Positions 39,453-59,219 of a DNA stretch of 64,000 nt are shown one piece after another. Origin of the DNA: Urophycis tenuis (Eukaryota; Chordata; Actinopteri; Gadiformes; Phycidae); assembly GCA_036785325.1 (NCBI GenBank), contig JAXIVH010000018.1, forward strand, positions 3,275,498 to 3,339,497. Direction: 5' to 3'. The translations under genes and the position numbers were made by a program. The notes under the pieces were generated by a model. It made no database searches, was not told the origin of the DNA, and saw only the letters and a list, made by a program, of their open reading frames with translations. Each line of letters begins with the position of its first letter. The stretch's first letter is position 1.

Positions 39453-40984
39453 ATGTGCTGTGAGTGTGTCTGTGATGTCAATGGAGACAGACAGCGAGAC
39501 ACACATATCTACCCACACACATCATAAAGACCCACATGTTGTTTCCAGGCTGACCCTAAACAGACTTGTGCCGCTCTGTATTTAAACAGTTGAATTAAAA
39601 ACATGACACACTCTAAAGGCCAATTCAACAACAATCAAGCTCATAACTGCCATCAAAAAGTATTAGAGTGCTTTTCTTTGGTGTTCGATAACAAAAGGTT
39701 TACCATGACTCAAAAATAAATAAACATTTCGGTTCAATGTTCCTTCCTCATCTCATCATTTCTATATATAGTCCCCATATATTTCCCATCAGGGATTCAT
39801 AAAATAGCATCTTATCTTGTAGGTAGCCATTAAACATTGCAAGGTACAGTATAAACAGCGTGGAGCAAGGAGCATGTTGGGAGGATTTCCGATGACTCAT
39901 GATCTGCTCTCAACACGAAGGCTATTTTCTGAAAACGGTAAGGCCTAGCATTGAGAAAATGACCCCTTTATTCCTTCCTTGCCTAAGCTCTAGCTCTTGG
40001 TGTGTGTTTTTTAATACATTGTGAATCTGTTAATCAATGTGCATAGTATGCGGAAAGTTATGAGAATGTGCATGCTTTGCTGAAACGTGGACAAAATGTG
40101 AGAAAGAGTCCATTTGAAAAAGAACAGAAACTGTAAGTGATATAGGCCTAGCACTATATAATATAACTGCTTTCAAAACAACTATAAAGACCCCACTAAC
40201 CAGCATTTTAGTGAATGACAAAAATAATGATTTATTTATACACGCTTAAATAATCACCACATTAAGCAGGTGTAATGAAAAAAAAGACCCTACCTATCTA
40301 TGGTGCTCTCTCTCCCTACATCTGCTGAAGCACTCCCGAAAGAGTGTACTGAAAAACAGCGTGATTAATGAACACTGTCTGTTCTGAATTAAAGAAAAAA
40401 AAAACTAAACAGAAGGGAGTACTATAGTGGACGTCTGTTTGGCTGTCTGCATGAGTCACACCATTTTTAGCACCAGGGACAGCACCAGCAGTAGTGAACA
40501 GGCCAGGGCATCCTCTCCATAGGACGATGTGTCTGTAGGGCTACACGTATGATGCGGTCTCCTCGGCCTCCTTTCAACGTGATCGACTCGACGTGTGACC
40601 AGCAGCCCCCCCCCCCCCTCCTCCTATCCCACATCATAACCACACTCATTCTTTCTCCTCCCTCTTGAACGGGAGTAAGGTACGGCCGTCGGATGCTTGG
40701 GCACAGGGAAGCATCGGATATCCCCTATGATCATTCATTTTGATGGGTTTTCAGCATTCGCTCGTACGGCTACCATTCCTGAGCATCTAGTGTACACATC
40801 TTGTGTGGGCATCCCTGAAAACACGCGTTTCGTAACATGCGGTGCTGCACCGCCAGCAGCAGTGCCTCATGTTTTCAAGGATACGGATTTAACAGCAATA
40901 TACTATTAGTGTCACCTGGGATTTTTGTTTACCCGTTAAAAGCCCAAGTAGCGTAGCCGACTCTCCTTGTTCATCAGTTGTAAA
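38512..40984. other. Intergenic with GT microsatellites
   Basis: (GT)n at 38908-38946, 39136-39210 and 39402-39451 with GTCT-variant stretches between. From 39520 to 40984 it is unique with nothing recognised. Confidence 0.6.
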
Positions 40985-41075
40985 AGAAGATATTTTTTAC
41001 TTTAATATAAACTGACGCGACGCTGATTTTTTTTCCTCTCTCGACCGCTTCGTAGCCACAAGCGAAGAACTAACG
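40985..41075 (+). promoter_or_regulatory. Possible non-coding first exon / promoter
   Basis: AATATAAAC (TATA-like), then CpG-containing sequence, a pyrimidine-rich stretch (TTTTTTTTCCTCTCTC) and AACGG|GTAAGAG, a strong donor, within about 90 bp. This could be a 5'-UTR exon of sptbn2, 15 kb upstream of its ATG. Based only on local sequence appearance. Confidence 0.25.
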
Positions 41076-45906
<4,831 letters not shown>

Positions 45907-46204
45907 TGGGCGTGACAGCGCTTGAGGAGCGTGCTTGCCATATAAGCGCTTGACGAATGCGAGGCTACAGGTCCACAATGGACTGCCGCTGGTCTATTGA
46001 GCCAGGGATCAGAGGGCCCGGGCGGAGGCCCCCCGGTTCCATGTCTCCACCACCGCTCGTTTTCAGAGACAGGAAGGGCCGGAGTTGCCGCCCCCCCCCC
46101 CCCCCCCCCACCCCCCCACACTCTCTGCTGACTCCTCTATTGTGCAGGGGTCCGTATCGCCGGGGAGGGCTTTGTGCACCGCGGCTGGGGGTCTGACCTC
46201 CTGT

Positions 46205-46640
46205 CACTGTCACAAACCACCCCCCTCTTCCCCCAGCACCACCAGCACTGCCAAACCCAGCACCCCCACTACTGCCTCCGCCAGCACCATCACCACTAGT
46301 GCTACCCAACACTGTCACCACCACTAGTAGCACCACAACTACTGCCTCCGCCAGCACCATCACCACTAGTGCTACCCAACCCTGTCACCACCACTAGTAG
46401 CACCACAACTACTGCCTCCGCCAGCACCACCACCACCACTACTAGAGCTACCCAACCCCAGCACCACCACCACCACCACTAGTGCTACCCAACCCCAGCA
46501 CCACCACTACTAATACCCACCCCCGCTCACCACCGCTAGTAGCACCACCACCACTACTACCCCCCCCCACCACCCCTGCAAAAAAACACCACCCCTCTGC
46601 CACCCCCACCACCACCAGCACTGCCACCACCCACGCTCTC
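46205..46640 (+). repeat. ACC-rich minisatellite with 70-bp period
   Basis: ACTACTGCCTCCGCCAGCAC recurs at about 46268, 46338 and 46408 (70-bp spacing), followed by looser CACCAC repeats and ACTAGTGCTACCCAAC words. Confidence 0.9.
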
Positions 46641-48532
<1,892 letters not shown>

Positions 48533-48626
48533 AGTCGTATGTTTGTGTGACTGGAAGGGTTTGTGTGAATGTTCTGGAGGTTGGTGTAGAGAGGTGTATG
48601 TGTGTGTGTCTCTGAAGGGTTGGTAG

Positions 48627-48737
<111 letters not shown>

Positions 48738-49019
48738 ATATGTGTGTGTGTGTAGGGTCTGAAGGGGGAGGTGGAGCGGTGGCACTGCCTGGGGTGGAGT
48801 TGTGTCTGGCCCTCTTTCTGAGCTGCGGTCCCATGTGAGTGATGGCCTAATGTCTGTCTGGAATGGGATTTGGCTTCCAGGCATCCAGTCACACCCCCCC
48901 ACTGTCACCCCCCTCTTACCCCCTCAACCCCAGTGGCCCACTTTCTCCTCCGTGGGCCTTTCTTTTCTTTCTTTTTTTTCTTCACGACCCCTCGTTCATT
49001 CTTCCCCACTCCGCTCGCC

Positions 49020-49230
49020 CTAATGAACGGCGAGGCCCGGGGGTCCGCAGCGCCACCGAGGGGGGTCGCCGCCGTCGTCGACTTGGGCCGGTCCCCCTTT
49101 TGTCACCTTCCACCCCGGGGCGACGTGCGCCGGGACGCGCCCGCCATCAAACCCGCGGGCCCCGCCATCGTATACCGCTGCCGCGGGTTCGAGCCGCTCC
49201 GGCCGTTCCCCCACCAACCCCTTTCACCCC
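49020..49230. other. Isolated GC/CpG-rich pocket, ~210 bp
   Basis: Dense in CpG (for example CGCCGCCGTCGTCGAC, CGGGGCGACGTGCGCCGGG) while its flanks are not. Frames on both strands are open, but none looks like a known protein. It could be a small CpG island, an unmethylated regulatory element or a retrocopy remnant. Confidence 0.4.
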
Positions 49231-49309
49231 CGCCGTGGTGGGGCCAGGGTCATCGCTGCATGGGATTCTGGGTGTTTTTCATGGTGGGGGATGTGGTGTT
49301 TTTTTGTTA

Positions 49310-49357
<48 letters not shown>

Positions 49358-49420
49358 ATTTGGATAGTGTAACGTTAATGTGTTTTTCTGTCACTATTAG
49401 GGCGCTCAACACGACACCAG

Positions 49421-49449
49421 AGAGTGGAATAAAGCCTTTATTCCACTCT
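49421..49449. repeat. Perfect inverted repeat, 14-bp arms
   Basis: AGAGTGGAATAAAG, one base, CTTTATTCCACTCT. It directly abuts the larger hairpin at 49450-49523. Confidence 0.95.
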
Positions 49450-49523
49450 TCTGATAAGCACTTTACACTCAACAACACACCCCTGTGAAGGGGTGTGTTG
49501 TTGAGTGTAAAGTGCTTATCAGA
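49450..49523. repeat. Perfect inverted repeat, 35-bp arms, 4-bp loop
   Basis: The left arm 49450-49484 is the exact complement of the right arm 49489-49523, with loop GTGA. The arms contain GCACTTTACACTC and AACAACACACCCCT. There is no mismatch. Confidence 0.97.
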
Positions 49524-49637
49524 CGTACATTAACTCTCTGGTCAGAGGCTACACAGGGACAGGATTTATGAATCCCCTCGTCAATACAGTACCATTAGCA
49601 TGATTGCTGTTAAGGCCAGCAGAGCAGCTGGGGACAG

Positions 49638-49682
<45 letters not shown>

Positions 49683-50416
49683 AGGAGTGTGCACTGAGTG
49701 TAGGTTAGCCAGGGGAACAACACTGATTGTCTGGGGATGGGATGTGACGACAGGCACCTGTGTTGAGGACGGTGTGCACGGCACACTGTTTCTTATTATG
49801 CAGCCGTTTTTCTGCCTCTGAAATCTGAGCCTTTTGAAAACGATCCCCAAAATGGACGACTGTGAAAAGATCATTGCCGCGTGAGTGGGCCAAAAGTGCA
49901 ACGTACACTTAATTTCTGAAAGGTATGACATGTATACCTGTGAATTGATCCAGGCATCGGCACATTGCTAAAGCGCTCTGTTAGAACACACAGTTTGGGT
50001 TTGGATGGACAGCGTTTTCCAAAGCGCTGGAGAAAACCAGGGTTGTGGCTAACCTGCATGTTGTGATCAAGGCCTACCTTAGGACTCAAGGTATTGCAGG
50101 ATATATTATACCCCTGGTGAAGATTAAGCATATTGCAAAAAAAAAAAATCCTAAATATTGTCTGGAATACATTCCCTGCATCCTTGGAGTATAAGGACAG
50201 CACAGTTGCCCTTCTTGGTAAGTTGCAGGTACCCTGGCCTAGAAGAAGAATTACTCATTTCACTCATTCAAGTCTTCTTCTTCTTCTTCTTCGCCTAGTA
50301 ACGCAGTGGCTCAGTGTGGGCGCCAGAGCATTGGCATCAATGGTGGTGATATCAAGGAATGCTGAGAAGAATCTCTTGTCTTTCCACGTGACGTGTGCGC
50401 GAGATCCAGCGTGGGC

Positions 50417-50648
<232 letters not shown>

Positions 50649-51042
50649 GCTGTTACCCTCACGGTGTGCGTGTGACCGTCCGTATGCGCCTGTTAGAACT
50701 ACACAAACCATGATGGGTGTGTAGGCGGACATGCCTGGTGTTACATTGTGTGTGTCAGTGCATTGTGTGTAGGAGGCTCATGAATGTGGTTTATGGGTAG
50801 GTCTCCCGCTTTGTTTAGAACAATCAGCAAAATTGGGGGGGTTGAAGCATTTGAAATACAATTTTCTCTGATTTGCTTTTCTGCGTGAGGCTTTTATCCA
50901 CAGAGTGCACGTCGTTACGCAGAAGATATGGGTGTTGGCCTAGTGGCTACGGCTAGGCTGTGGATTTTGAGGATAGAACCAGGCACCTTTCCCACTCCAC
51001 TATGTAGAAAACCATAGGAATGACTTTGAATTTGAACCCAAT

Positions 51043-51320
51043 GAAAGGTGGTGGTGGTGGTGGTGGTCATAGTAAGTTGTGGTACTGATGGGTTTGGTGG
51101 TTGGGGTGGGGGTGATGGGGGTGATGGGGTTGGTGGTGGTGGTGGTGGTGGTGGTGGTGTGTGTGTTGGGGTGATGGGTTTGACGGTTGGGGTGGTGTTG
51201 GTGGTGGGGGTGATGGAGTTGGCAGTTGGGGTGATGGTGGTGGGGGTGGTGTGTGTATGGGGGTGATGGGGTTGGGGGGGGGGGGTGGTGGTGGTGGTGG
51301 TGTGTGTGTGGGGGTAATGA
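51043..51320 (+). repeat. (GGT)n/GGGTGATG-rich tract
   Basis: GGTGGT runs mixed with GGGTGATGGG words over about 280 bp; strongly strand-asymmetric G. Confidence 0.9.
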
Positions 51321-53006
51321 TGGTGGGGGAGCCTTCTGGCTCCCTCCCCTAATCCCAGGATAATGTATTTGTATTTAGTTGCTTTTCCCAGCCCTGTCTT
51401 AATCTGTCCTTAATTGGATTTCCTTAGCTTTTGTTTACATTTTTTATCAGAATGGTCAGTAATTCAGTACATTGTCTTTTTTCAAGTTTATTGAATCGTC
51501 ATTAAATCAAAAATATTGATTTTTGAGAAAGCCAGTTTTGGAATGTAAAGAAATTGTGGTGAGACATGATCAATAATCAAAATGAGCTTTTAACATCATC
51601 AGAGAACGGCAAAACCTCCACGACCTCCACGACCATGTGGGGGCTAATTCAAAAGCCTCATTTAAATGCTACACAACGTAAACGGCCGGTGTTTATTGCC
51701 CGTATTGGCGTTTCCCCTAATCAGCCTAATGAAGGTGTCTGGTGGGAACGCTGCTGGTTTTTCGAGCCAACCCTTTGAACCAAAGGCTGGGTCAGACCTG
51801 AGTCTGACTCGCGCCCAGGCCTGAGGCGGAGGTTTGCTGACTGCATGAGGAGGAATGACGTCCGTCTGATTCACCGCCGCTCAGAAGCCAAGGCTCAACA
51901 GGCCTGGTGGGGTGCTGGGGCCTCTGATTGATGTCCACCTTGATTCATGTATTGTTGCCGCTTTTTTTTTTTCAGGTTCAGATTTAGAACTTTATTCGCA
52001 CAAGTTCAAATGTGCAAGGAATCGGCTGAGGGGGTCGGCGGCGCCGCTGTTATTTAGCGCTATTCATATTATTCATGTGATTCAGGTTTTTTTTTTTTTT
52101 TGTATGTGCATTGGTGTTCTTGCGCCGTCTATTTCCATTCCAGTGTCGTGAAATGTCGGTGAACAATTTGAATGAAAGCGTCTCAATGAAGTCATTAAGC
52201 CGTTTAGACAAGGTCATTGAGATGAGATGAGTCTTTAATGGGTAGAGTGCATCTTTTATTAATCTGCATACCAATGAGGGTTTTTTTTTGTAGTGGACTG
52301 TCATTGTGTGTGATCCTATCATGTAGGTGATGACGTTGTCTGTCTCCCACCATCAGTCACGCTGGTTATGGTTATGAACATGAGCTCCCTGTGCTGAGTG
52401 AAGCACGTGAATTAAAACATACAATCACAACGCCCCTTCACTCCCTACCGGACCTGAACTGGAAGTCCAGAACCTGTCATTATCTAGACTATCTATTTCA
52501 GTGGCAGCTCTCACCGTCTCTCCGTATGTGGGCCACAGTTTGTGAACGGTACCACAAGCAAAACCTGAAGTTTTGCCACATTATGTGATAATGGCCCAAG
52601 CTGTAACATGAAAAAGAAGGACATTGATCAAAACAAATGGGCCATCATCTCCTTTTGGGACGATGAGAAACGGAGTGACGGCAACAACAGCAGCAGCGGC
52701 TGATGGGATATATAGGCCTCTATAACGTTTTTCAGTGTTAAATTTAGACGTGAAGTATTGCATACGCTGCCAGGAGTCCTGGGGCTGGCGCTGCCCTGAG
52801 AGTGCTCGGCGGTGGGTGTGTGTAGGCGTTGGGATGGATCTCTGCAGAGATACGAGGTCGGCAAAGACAAGGCCAGACCTTCAGCCCACCACCACCACCA
52901 CCACCACCACCATGCTGGGAGCCCACCGCAAGTCCATGTCCCAGTCCGTCTGCATCTGCCCGGGCCTGACCTAAATCACTCACCACGCCCCAGTCGTCCT
53001 GTCGCC

Positions 53007-53041
<35 letters not shown>

Positions 53042-53160
53042 GCCTCACTCGCAACAGTGTGCATAGCTCTGTCCCTGTCGTCTGTCCCTGTCGTCTCCCC
53101 CCTCTGGCTCTGTCTCTCTCTCTCTCTCTCCCATCACCCACCGCCTTGTTCTTCCCTCAT

Positions 53161-53229
<69 letters not shown>

Positions 53230-53740
53230 GTCAGACTACAACAGTGATGTATCCCCAAACAGACCACCACTACTAAATCTAAATCCCATTAATCTGCTCA
53301 GTGCTCTTAAAGTAAACATTAAGGCTTTGTTAATGCTGCTGTTCTTCATGTGTGTCTGTGTGTGTGTGTGTGTGTAATCCATGTTCATCCCATGGATGGA
53401 CTCCTAGCAGAGCTGTGTTGTCACCCTAGAGGCCCGGATCTCCAGAGGTCGCTCTGTGTATGAATGATGGTCTATCATGTTCAACCCCAGGCCTTAATGG
53501 AGCATATTAGGTGAAGTGTTGAATCATACAGGGTTTCAGACCATCATTTTGCTGATCATGAATCATTTAGGCCTACAGATCTCAGTCTTTTATAGCCTTA
53601 CCCAAGGCACTGGAATGGCTTTTCTGAGCAGGAAGTCATTAGCATTTGAATCAAAACAATGCGAAATGTGCTTACTGATATCCGCCAACATCCGTATTTA
53701 TTTATTGTACCAAAGTGATTCTTTTCGTGGGATGCAAGGC
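51321..53740. other. No gene recognised
   Basis: Contains (CAC)n at 52888-52911, CT at 53010-53039 and (CA)n at 53163-53225, otherwise unique sequence. No supported exon. Confidence 0.5.
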
Positions 53741-53820
53741 CACTTCCACTCTTGTGTTACGCAATTTCCCTCAGGGATCAATAAAGTATGTCTGTCTGTC
53801 TGTCTGTGTGTCTGTGTGTT
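53740..53820 (+). mobile_element. 3' tail of a non-LTR element (Rex/CR1-like)
   Basis: CAATTTCCCTCAGGGATCAA then TAAAGTATG and (TCTG)n match the usual 3' end of fish Rex-type LINE copies. No reverse-transcriptase coding remains nearby, so it is a 5'-truncated copy. Confidence 0.55.
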
Positions 53821-54404
53821 GCGTATAAAAAAACAAGTCTTGCGAGTATCTGAATGCTGTGTGCTGTTTAGTCTGGACGGGTTGAAAGTAAGACATTTGA
53901 GAACGATTACGCAGACTGTGTACGGAAACGGTCGGGCGCTGTGCGTTTCCTGACCTGTGGTACGGACAAAGATTATTTCTGAAACGGTGTTAAAAAACTT
54001 TGCATAGGGTCATCATCCTTTTTAAAATGCTGTTTTACAATGAAAACGTGTTAGTGTGGTTGTAACCCAAGGTTGTCCTTGTGTATTTGTAAACTACCCT
54101 CAGTTCAATGGGAGGGTTGCATCACTGCAGGAGCTCTACGTGTATCAGGAGTAGATCTAGGAGTGGGCCGAGCCATGCAGGGCCACAGCTGTGACGTCAT
54201 TGTAACGGTGGGTGGCCCAGGCATGGAGGTGTCGGTGGCGGGGGGTCTCCGAGATGAGGCACCAGGGACCACTAGACTTGGTGTGCTGCGAACATAAAGG
54301 TGTGTTTGTGTTTGGGTGGTGGCCACTGTCCGCGGGGATGGCCGCTCGCTCCGAGACGCTGAGCTCAGTGGAGGGAGACAATGGGCAGAACGGTAGTGTC
54401 TGAC

Positions 54405-54590
54405 CAGGGTGTTCAGCGCCCAGCTGAAAGGTACTGGGTTCAGTGAGGAGTGTCTGCACCCTGCAGCCTAACCTCTAGGCACCTGCCTGGACCAAGATGC
54501 CTTGGGCCCCCCCGCCTGCTCCTTAAACTCATGAATCACAATTCATTGCAAGTCGCTGTGGGTAACAGCATCTGCTTAATGACTTGTAAT
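54405..54590 (+). mobile_element. SINE remnant
   Basis: GGTACTGGGTTCAGTGAGGA is box-B-like and the end GTCGCTGTGGGTAACAGCAT plus CTGCTTAATGAC is a degraded SINE 3' end. Confidence 0.55.
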
Positions 54591-55679
54591 ACATACTAAA
54601 TAGTGCAGTGGAATAATAATGTAGCTATTGAATAAGAGAAAGTCACGCACTGTGGATGTGACGGAGAGGAGTGTTTTGTTCTCGCGGTGCGTACTTTCTT
54701 TTCTTTGTTCTGTCACCAATGTGATCTTTCACATTGCAGAGCTGTCATTTTGAGAAAATTGTCTTTTGCTTTTGTGTTCCATTTTTGTGTGAGTCAGTGT
54801 TTTGTCATTGTGACACTCTGTGGCTTCACAGAGTGTCCGTGGAACAGATCACCTGGAAGTCCTTTGGTTTACTAATGTACAATACCTCTCTGAGCCTTTA
54901 CTTGGTTAACTGGCATAGTTTGTTCGTGAACAGGGTGAATCTTGTGCTCAAATTTGTGTGGATAGTCAAGAGCCAGGGTAACAGAACAATGTTCTTTTTC
55001 GCACATCAGCAAATGACTAACGCTGCGTGTGTCTCTGTGTGTGTCTATGGCTGAACGTGTGCATGTGACAAGGCCATTTGTTGTGAAGTTGTCCTGCAGG
55101 TCACATCAGTCGATACGCAGTGTGGTTGTGTCATGGCTGTGCTTGTCGGTAGAATATCACCATTTAAAACATGTACACAGTGAATTTAACCAGCGAATTT
55201 AACCAATGAGATACAGTCGGGTTATTTCTGTGCCTTCCAAGCATCAAACAAGATTACGCAACCTTTAGCAGATGTCTGTTAAATTAAAACAATTGGCTGG
55301 CTAAGAACCAAACAGCCTTTCTGGTAAACCTTATCCGCAATTGAGATAAATGGCTACACAAATATAATTGACCTGATCCAAATTTGACACAGCATGTCAA
55401 TTATCCTTCCCAGAGCTCTAGTTGCATTGGTCGCTGCCTCGTGTGATTATATCAAACAGGAGACGTTTGAGGACAGGAGGTATCTTGAGCTGCTAGCTCT
55501 GGCTGAAGCACCATTAAGATGCATGAAAGGTGCTATCTAAATGAAGATTGACTTGACTCCAATCGGAGGAAGACAGTTATACGATCGCTGAGGCAGATTG
55601 TATGATGGCGTGATAGGCCTACGCTCGTTCCATTTACCATCTGAAGGGCCGTCCGCCCCGCGCTATATTTAGACAGGAG

Positions 55680-55990
55680 AAGGATGGTGTAGCGGCCAGG
55701 GCGTTCGACGACCAGACGAGAGTAACTGGGTTCGATCTCCGGTGTCCCCCGCAGCTCCTTGACGTGTAGGCATTCTTGAGTAAGATACCTGATCTGTAAT
55801 TACCTGTGTATGGATTCACTGTGAGCCGCCATGGATCAAAGTGTCAAACAACACAGTTACACTCTTCTCAGTGTTCTCCGCTGTGCGGAAGCAGGATCAA
55901 GTGACGAGGGCTTGAGGGTGTTTTACTCCCAGCCAAATGTCCTGGGTTCGATCCCCAATGTCTGTGGCCTAAAACCACCCCTGACATTGA
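55680..55990 (+). mobile_element. Two tRNA-like SINE heads, truncated
   Basis: GATGGTGTAGCGGCCAGGGC with ACTGGGTTCGATCTCC (55683-55745), and TCCTGGGTTCGATCCCCAAT (55938-55957). Both lack a clear 3' half. Confidence 0.5.
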
Positions 55991-56202
55991 GCGAGATACA
56001 CTACACCCCCCCCCCCCACCCACCTGTTCTTCTCAAGGATGTTTATCTAGAGATCCACGGTCAAGCCTGCTAAATGATCCAATGTCCTGCCAATGTTTTC
56101 TGCTGCTTAACCTCAAGCCCTAACATTTCTGTGTGCATGTGTGTGTGCGTGCGTGTCTTGTTTACTCAGGCTTTGGATGGTTTTTCCCCCAGCGCCGGCA
56201 CC

Positions 56203-56359
56203 ATGAGCACCATCTCTCCCACTGACTTTGACAGCCTGGAGATCCAGCAGCAGTACAACGACATCAACAACCGCTGGGACCTGGCCGCCGAGACCGACTG
56301 GGACAACGAGAACAGCTCGGCGCGCCTCTTCGAGCGCTCGCGCATCAAGGCCCTCGCAG
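56203..56359 (+). CDS. sptbn2: Beta-spectrin first coding exon (SPTBN2-like)
   Basis: Beta-spectrins pair with alpha-spectrin and crosslink actin under the plasma membrane; beta-III spectrin (SPTBN2) is prominent in neurons. Seen: ATG in a good context (GGCACCATGA), then 52 codons MSTISPTDFDSLEIQQ.. NNRWD.. DWDNENSSARLFERSRIKALA, then G|GTACGC. The donor phase predicts that the next exon opens with Asp, as in the DERE sequence of known beta-spectrins. This is the conserved leader before the first calponin-homology domain. The SPTDFDSLEIQ start matches my memory of SPTBN2 better than SPTBN1 (TDYDNIEIQ). Possible acceptors lie at 56169/56170 (ACTCAG) and 56191/56192 (CCCCAG), so a non-coding 5' exon is likely upstream. 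Exon 2 was not found before 64000. Confidence 0.9.
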
Positions 56360-56444
56360 GTACGCCGCGCGCCCCCCCCGGGGGGGCCACGCTGCCGGTC
56401 GCCATGTTAGCAGTGTAGCATAGCGTAGCATAGCGCAGCACATT

Positions 56445-56632
56445 AGGGGGCGGCAGTAGCTCAGTGGGTAGAGCGGGTGGACAGAGCGGGTCATCCACTA
56501 ACCGTAGGGTCGGCGGTTCGATCCCCTTGATCCCCCTCCTCCTCCAACTGTCCACATGTCGAACCCCACAAATGTACTGATTGTGAGTCGCTTTAGACAA
56601 AAGCGTCTGCTAAATGCCCCCTTTTACATTAT
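56445..56632 (+). mobile_element. tRNA-derived SINE in sptbn2 intron 1
   Basis: GGGGCGGCAGTAGCTCAGTG (box A), CGGTTCGATCCCC (box B) and end TAGACAAAAGCGTCTGCTAA. It lies 86 bp after the sptbn2 donor and is the same family as 12483-12640. Confidence 0.85.
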
Positions 56633-58669
56633 ACATGATGTTATGACGGCTCCTCGAAGCAGCGATCCACAGGGGGGAGGGAATGATTTTCACATCATAA
56701 TTGCGACATGACATACTGTCTTCTGACAGAGGTCCCCACTGGCAGTAAGTAAGGACTACTGTAGGTATAGATACAAAATGTCTTTTCACAAAGTCTTTTG
56801 TGTTGTAGCAGGATGTCTAAAAGGGAAACCGTTGGCCATAAATGAGCCGTAACTTATGAGCTCTATACCCCCGCACCAGTATACACCATATAGGTTTTAA
56901 GCTCAGAAGAAGACTACTGAGGAAATGTTTACAGGGGCCGTTCTCTATGTCCCTGAATTGCTTCTTGTCCGCTGCTCTGTGAAGGGTGACAAAAGTGGCG
57001 CGTTAATCATCTTCTGTTAAGTGGACAACACAAGGGTCCTTATGTGCCCACTACGCAGACTCCTCCTGTGGTTATGCCCATGATGGTGAGCAATGTTTAT
57101 GTCCAGCCATTAGACTGAGGCTCTGGGGTTAACTACATGTGTACGTTTGTGAAACCATTCAATGGTGGTATTTAGGGATAGCAAAGCATCATGGGATTAA
57201 TCACCAGTAGAGTCCATGTAGTTGCTAAACACAAAGCTATATATTCTCCGCAATCCCCTTATCGCCATGAAACAAATTCATCTTTACACGCCGATCGGAT
57301 TCCGATCATTCCCCGTGAACCCTGCTGTCAAGTACTAAGCTTGACACGTCGTAAGTTAATGATCGCGAAACATTGATTAAATGTCCGGGCTTCTGAGCCA
57401 CAGCAGTACCAAAGGTACCGGCCACAGCCAATGTCCCAGTATAGTGTAAGCATTAAAGGGGGTCACGGAGGTCCTGGCCTCGCTCCAAACGGTGTTCAAT
57501 GGGCCGGCGCCGGTACATGGAGGTGGAGCCCGACATTAGGCTGCCCATTTTGTCAACGAATGGGAAAAGCTTATTTTGGAAGAAGAGGCCGAGGCTTTGC
57601 CCGACGAGCCGGGGTAGAAAGGCTCAGCCGTGTTAGGAGTTAAAGTATGTAATGGTGATTTAAAAGTCATTGACGTAATCTTGAGGATATGGGATTGTTT
57701 TGCCTTAGCGTGCTTATAGGCCTGTTGTGAACACTTGCGAGCTAGCAGACATTTAATGACTGGTGAGGGGGACCTTAACACACTGACGCAGAGGTTCATG
57801 TCCCGTCACTGTTGATAATCCGTGATGGAATGAGAGGAAAGAGTGAGTTTAGAGAACCCAATCATTTGGTAAAAATGCTGCCGTTTCTCCCAGAAATACC
57901 TTGCAATGGTATCTTTTGGTATTTGGTATGAAAATATGAACAAATGCAAAGTGTCATTGCTTAATAAAACTCCTGTACCCTGAGCTTTAGAGGGGATTTC
58001 CTGTTAAATCAAACAGAGGTATGTGAAATATTAACTATGAAACTAAACCTGGACAAATTGGATTTTTTAGGGAGTGCCATTGAGTAGTTTTCAATGCATG
58101 TCATTCGGAGAGAATTTATTACATTAGCCAAGGCAACTAGACTCAGGTGCCCTGCTGTTGACACAAAGGTCAACTTCAGGACATTTGTACTGATAAACTA
58201 ATATTTCTTCATCAAGCTTTTGAATTTAGAGTTTACTTAATTTGAGTTTACTTAAACTGTCTGCTTCATAGTTGGACAAATGATAACCTTCTGTACAGTT
58301 GGATAAATACTGATGAATGATTAATTTTCCCCAACATTTCAGGAATGTTATCTGAATTGATGGGGTAGTGAACGTTGTTATAGTTATTTTACTGAAACAA
58401 GATGCCAGCTTGAAGCTGAAGGTGGCAACTGTTTGGTAAGAATATCAGCTTGGACTTGTACCTGCGAGGAACATATACTCTCTTCACTGGATTTGTGTTT
58501 TAATTTGGATGGATATCCTTACAAACAGATGACCAGACCTTTTTCTTGAAAATGTTTTATGACAACCTGTACCCAGCTTTCTAGGAAATGTCCTGGTTCA
58601 GAGCCAGTTGCAATACCGCAGGTGGCCCAGCAGGGGGAAGCAACAGGCTAGGCAACCACTGGTGTATTG
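56633..58669 (+). other. sptbn2 intron, nothing recognised
   Basis: Unique AT-leaning sequence. No second spectrin exon (expected start DEREAVQKK) was found. Confidence 0.5.
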
Positions 58670-58796
58670 TCTCTCTCTCACTCACTCACTCACTCACTCA
58701 CTCACTCACTCACTCACTCACTCACTCACTCACTCACTCACTCACTCACTCACTCACTCACTCACTCACTCACTCACTCACTCACTCACTCACACG
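58670..58796 (+). repeat. (CTCA)n tetranucleotide microsatellite, ~120 bp
   Basis: About 30 perfect CACT/CTCA units. Confidence 0.97.
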
Positions 58797-59219
58797 CACA
58801 CCCCCTCACTTACTCACTCAGTCATGCATGCTCGTGTCATCATTGTCAAGTTCACCAGCAGCAAGAGTCACACAATCATATGTTATCTTTTTGACTGAAT
58901 ATCTAGTCATCACTTTTTAATTCCTACCAGGCTTATTTCATAGGACTTTTTGGTTGGCTTGCGTGTGGGTGTTTCCTAGGGAGGCAGACATGCATGTGAT
59001 TACATGTGTTTTACTGGAATACGTGAACCGGTCTCTATATATATTCTCATTTTCAGTTATCCAATAACAATGTGTGCGTACGTGTGAGCTAATGCACGTA
59101 ATTATGCGACTAGTTAACTGTACAACTCGCAAGGACCTTAAGAGACAAGAACTCTGGAACAGATTTGCATGAATTCAGATGCACAAATGCGTCTTTGCAT
59201 TTGCGTGGGAAGGTGTTCG

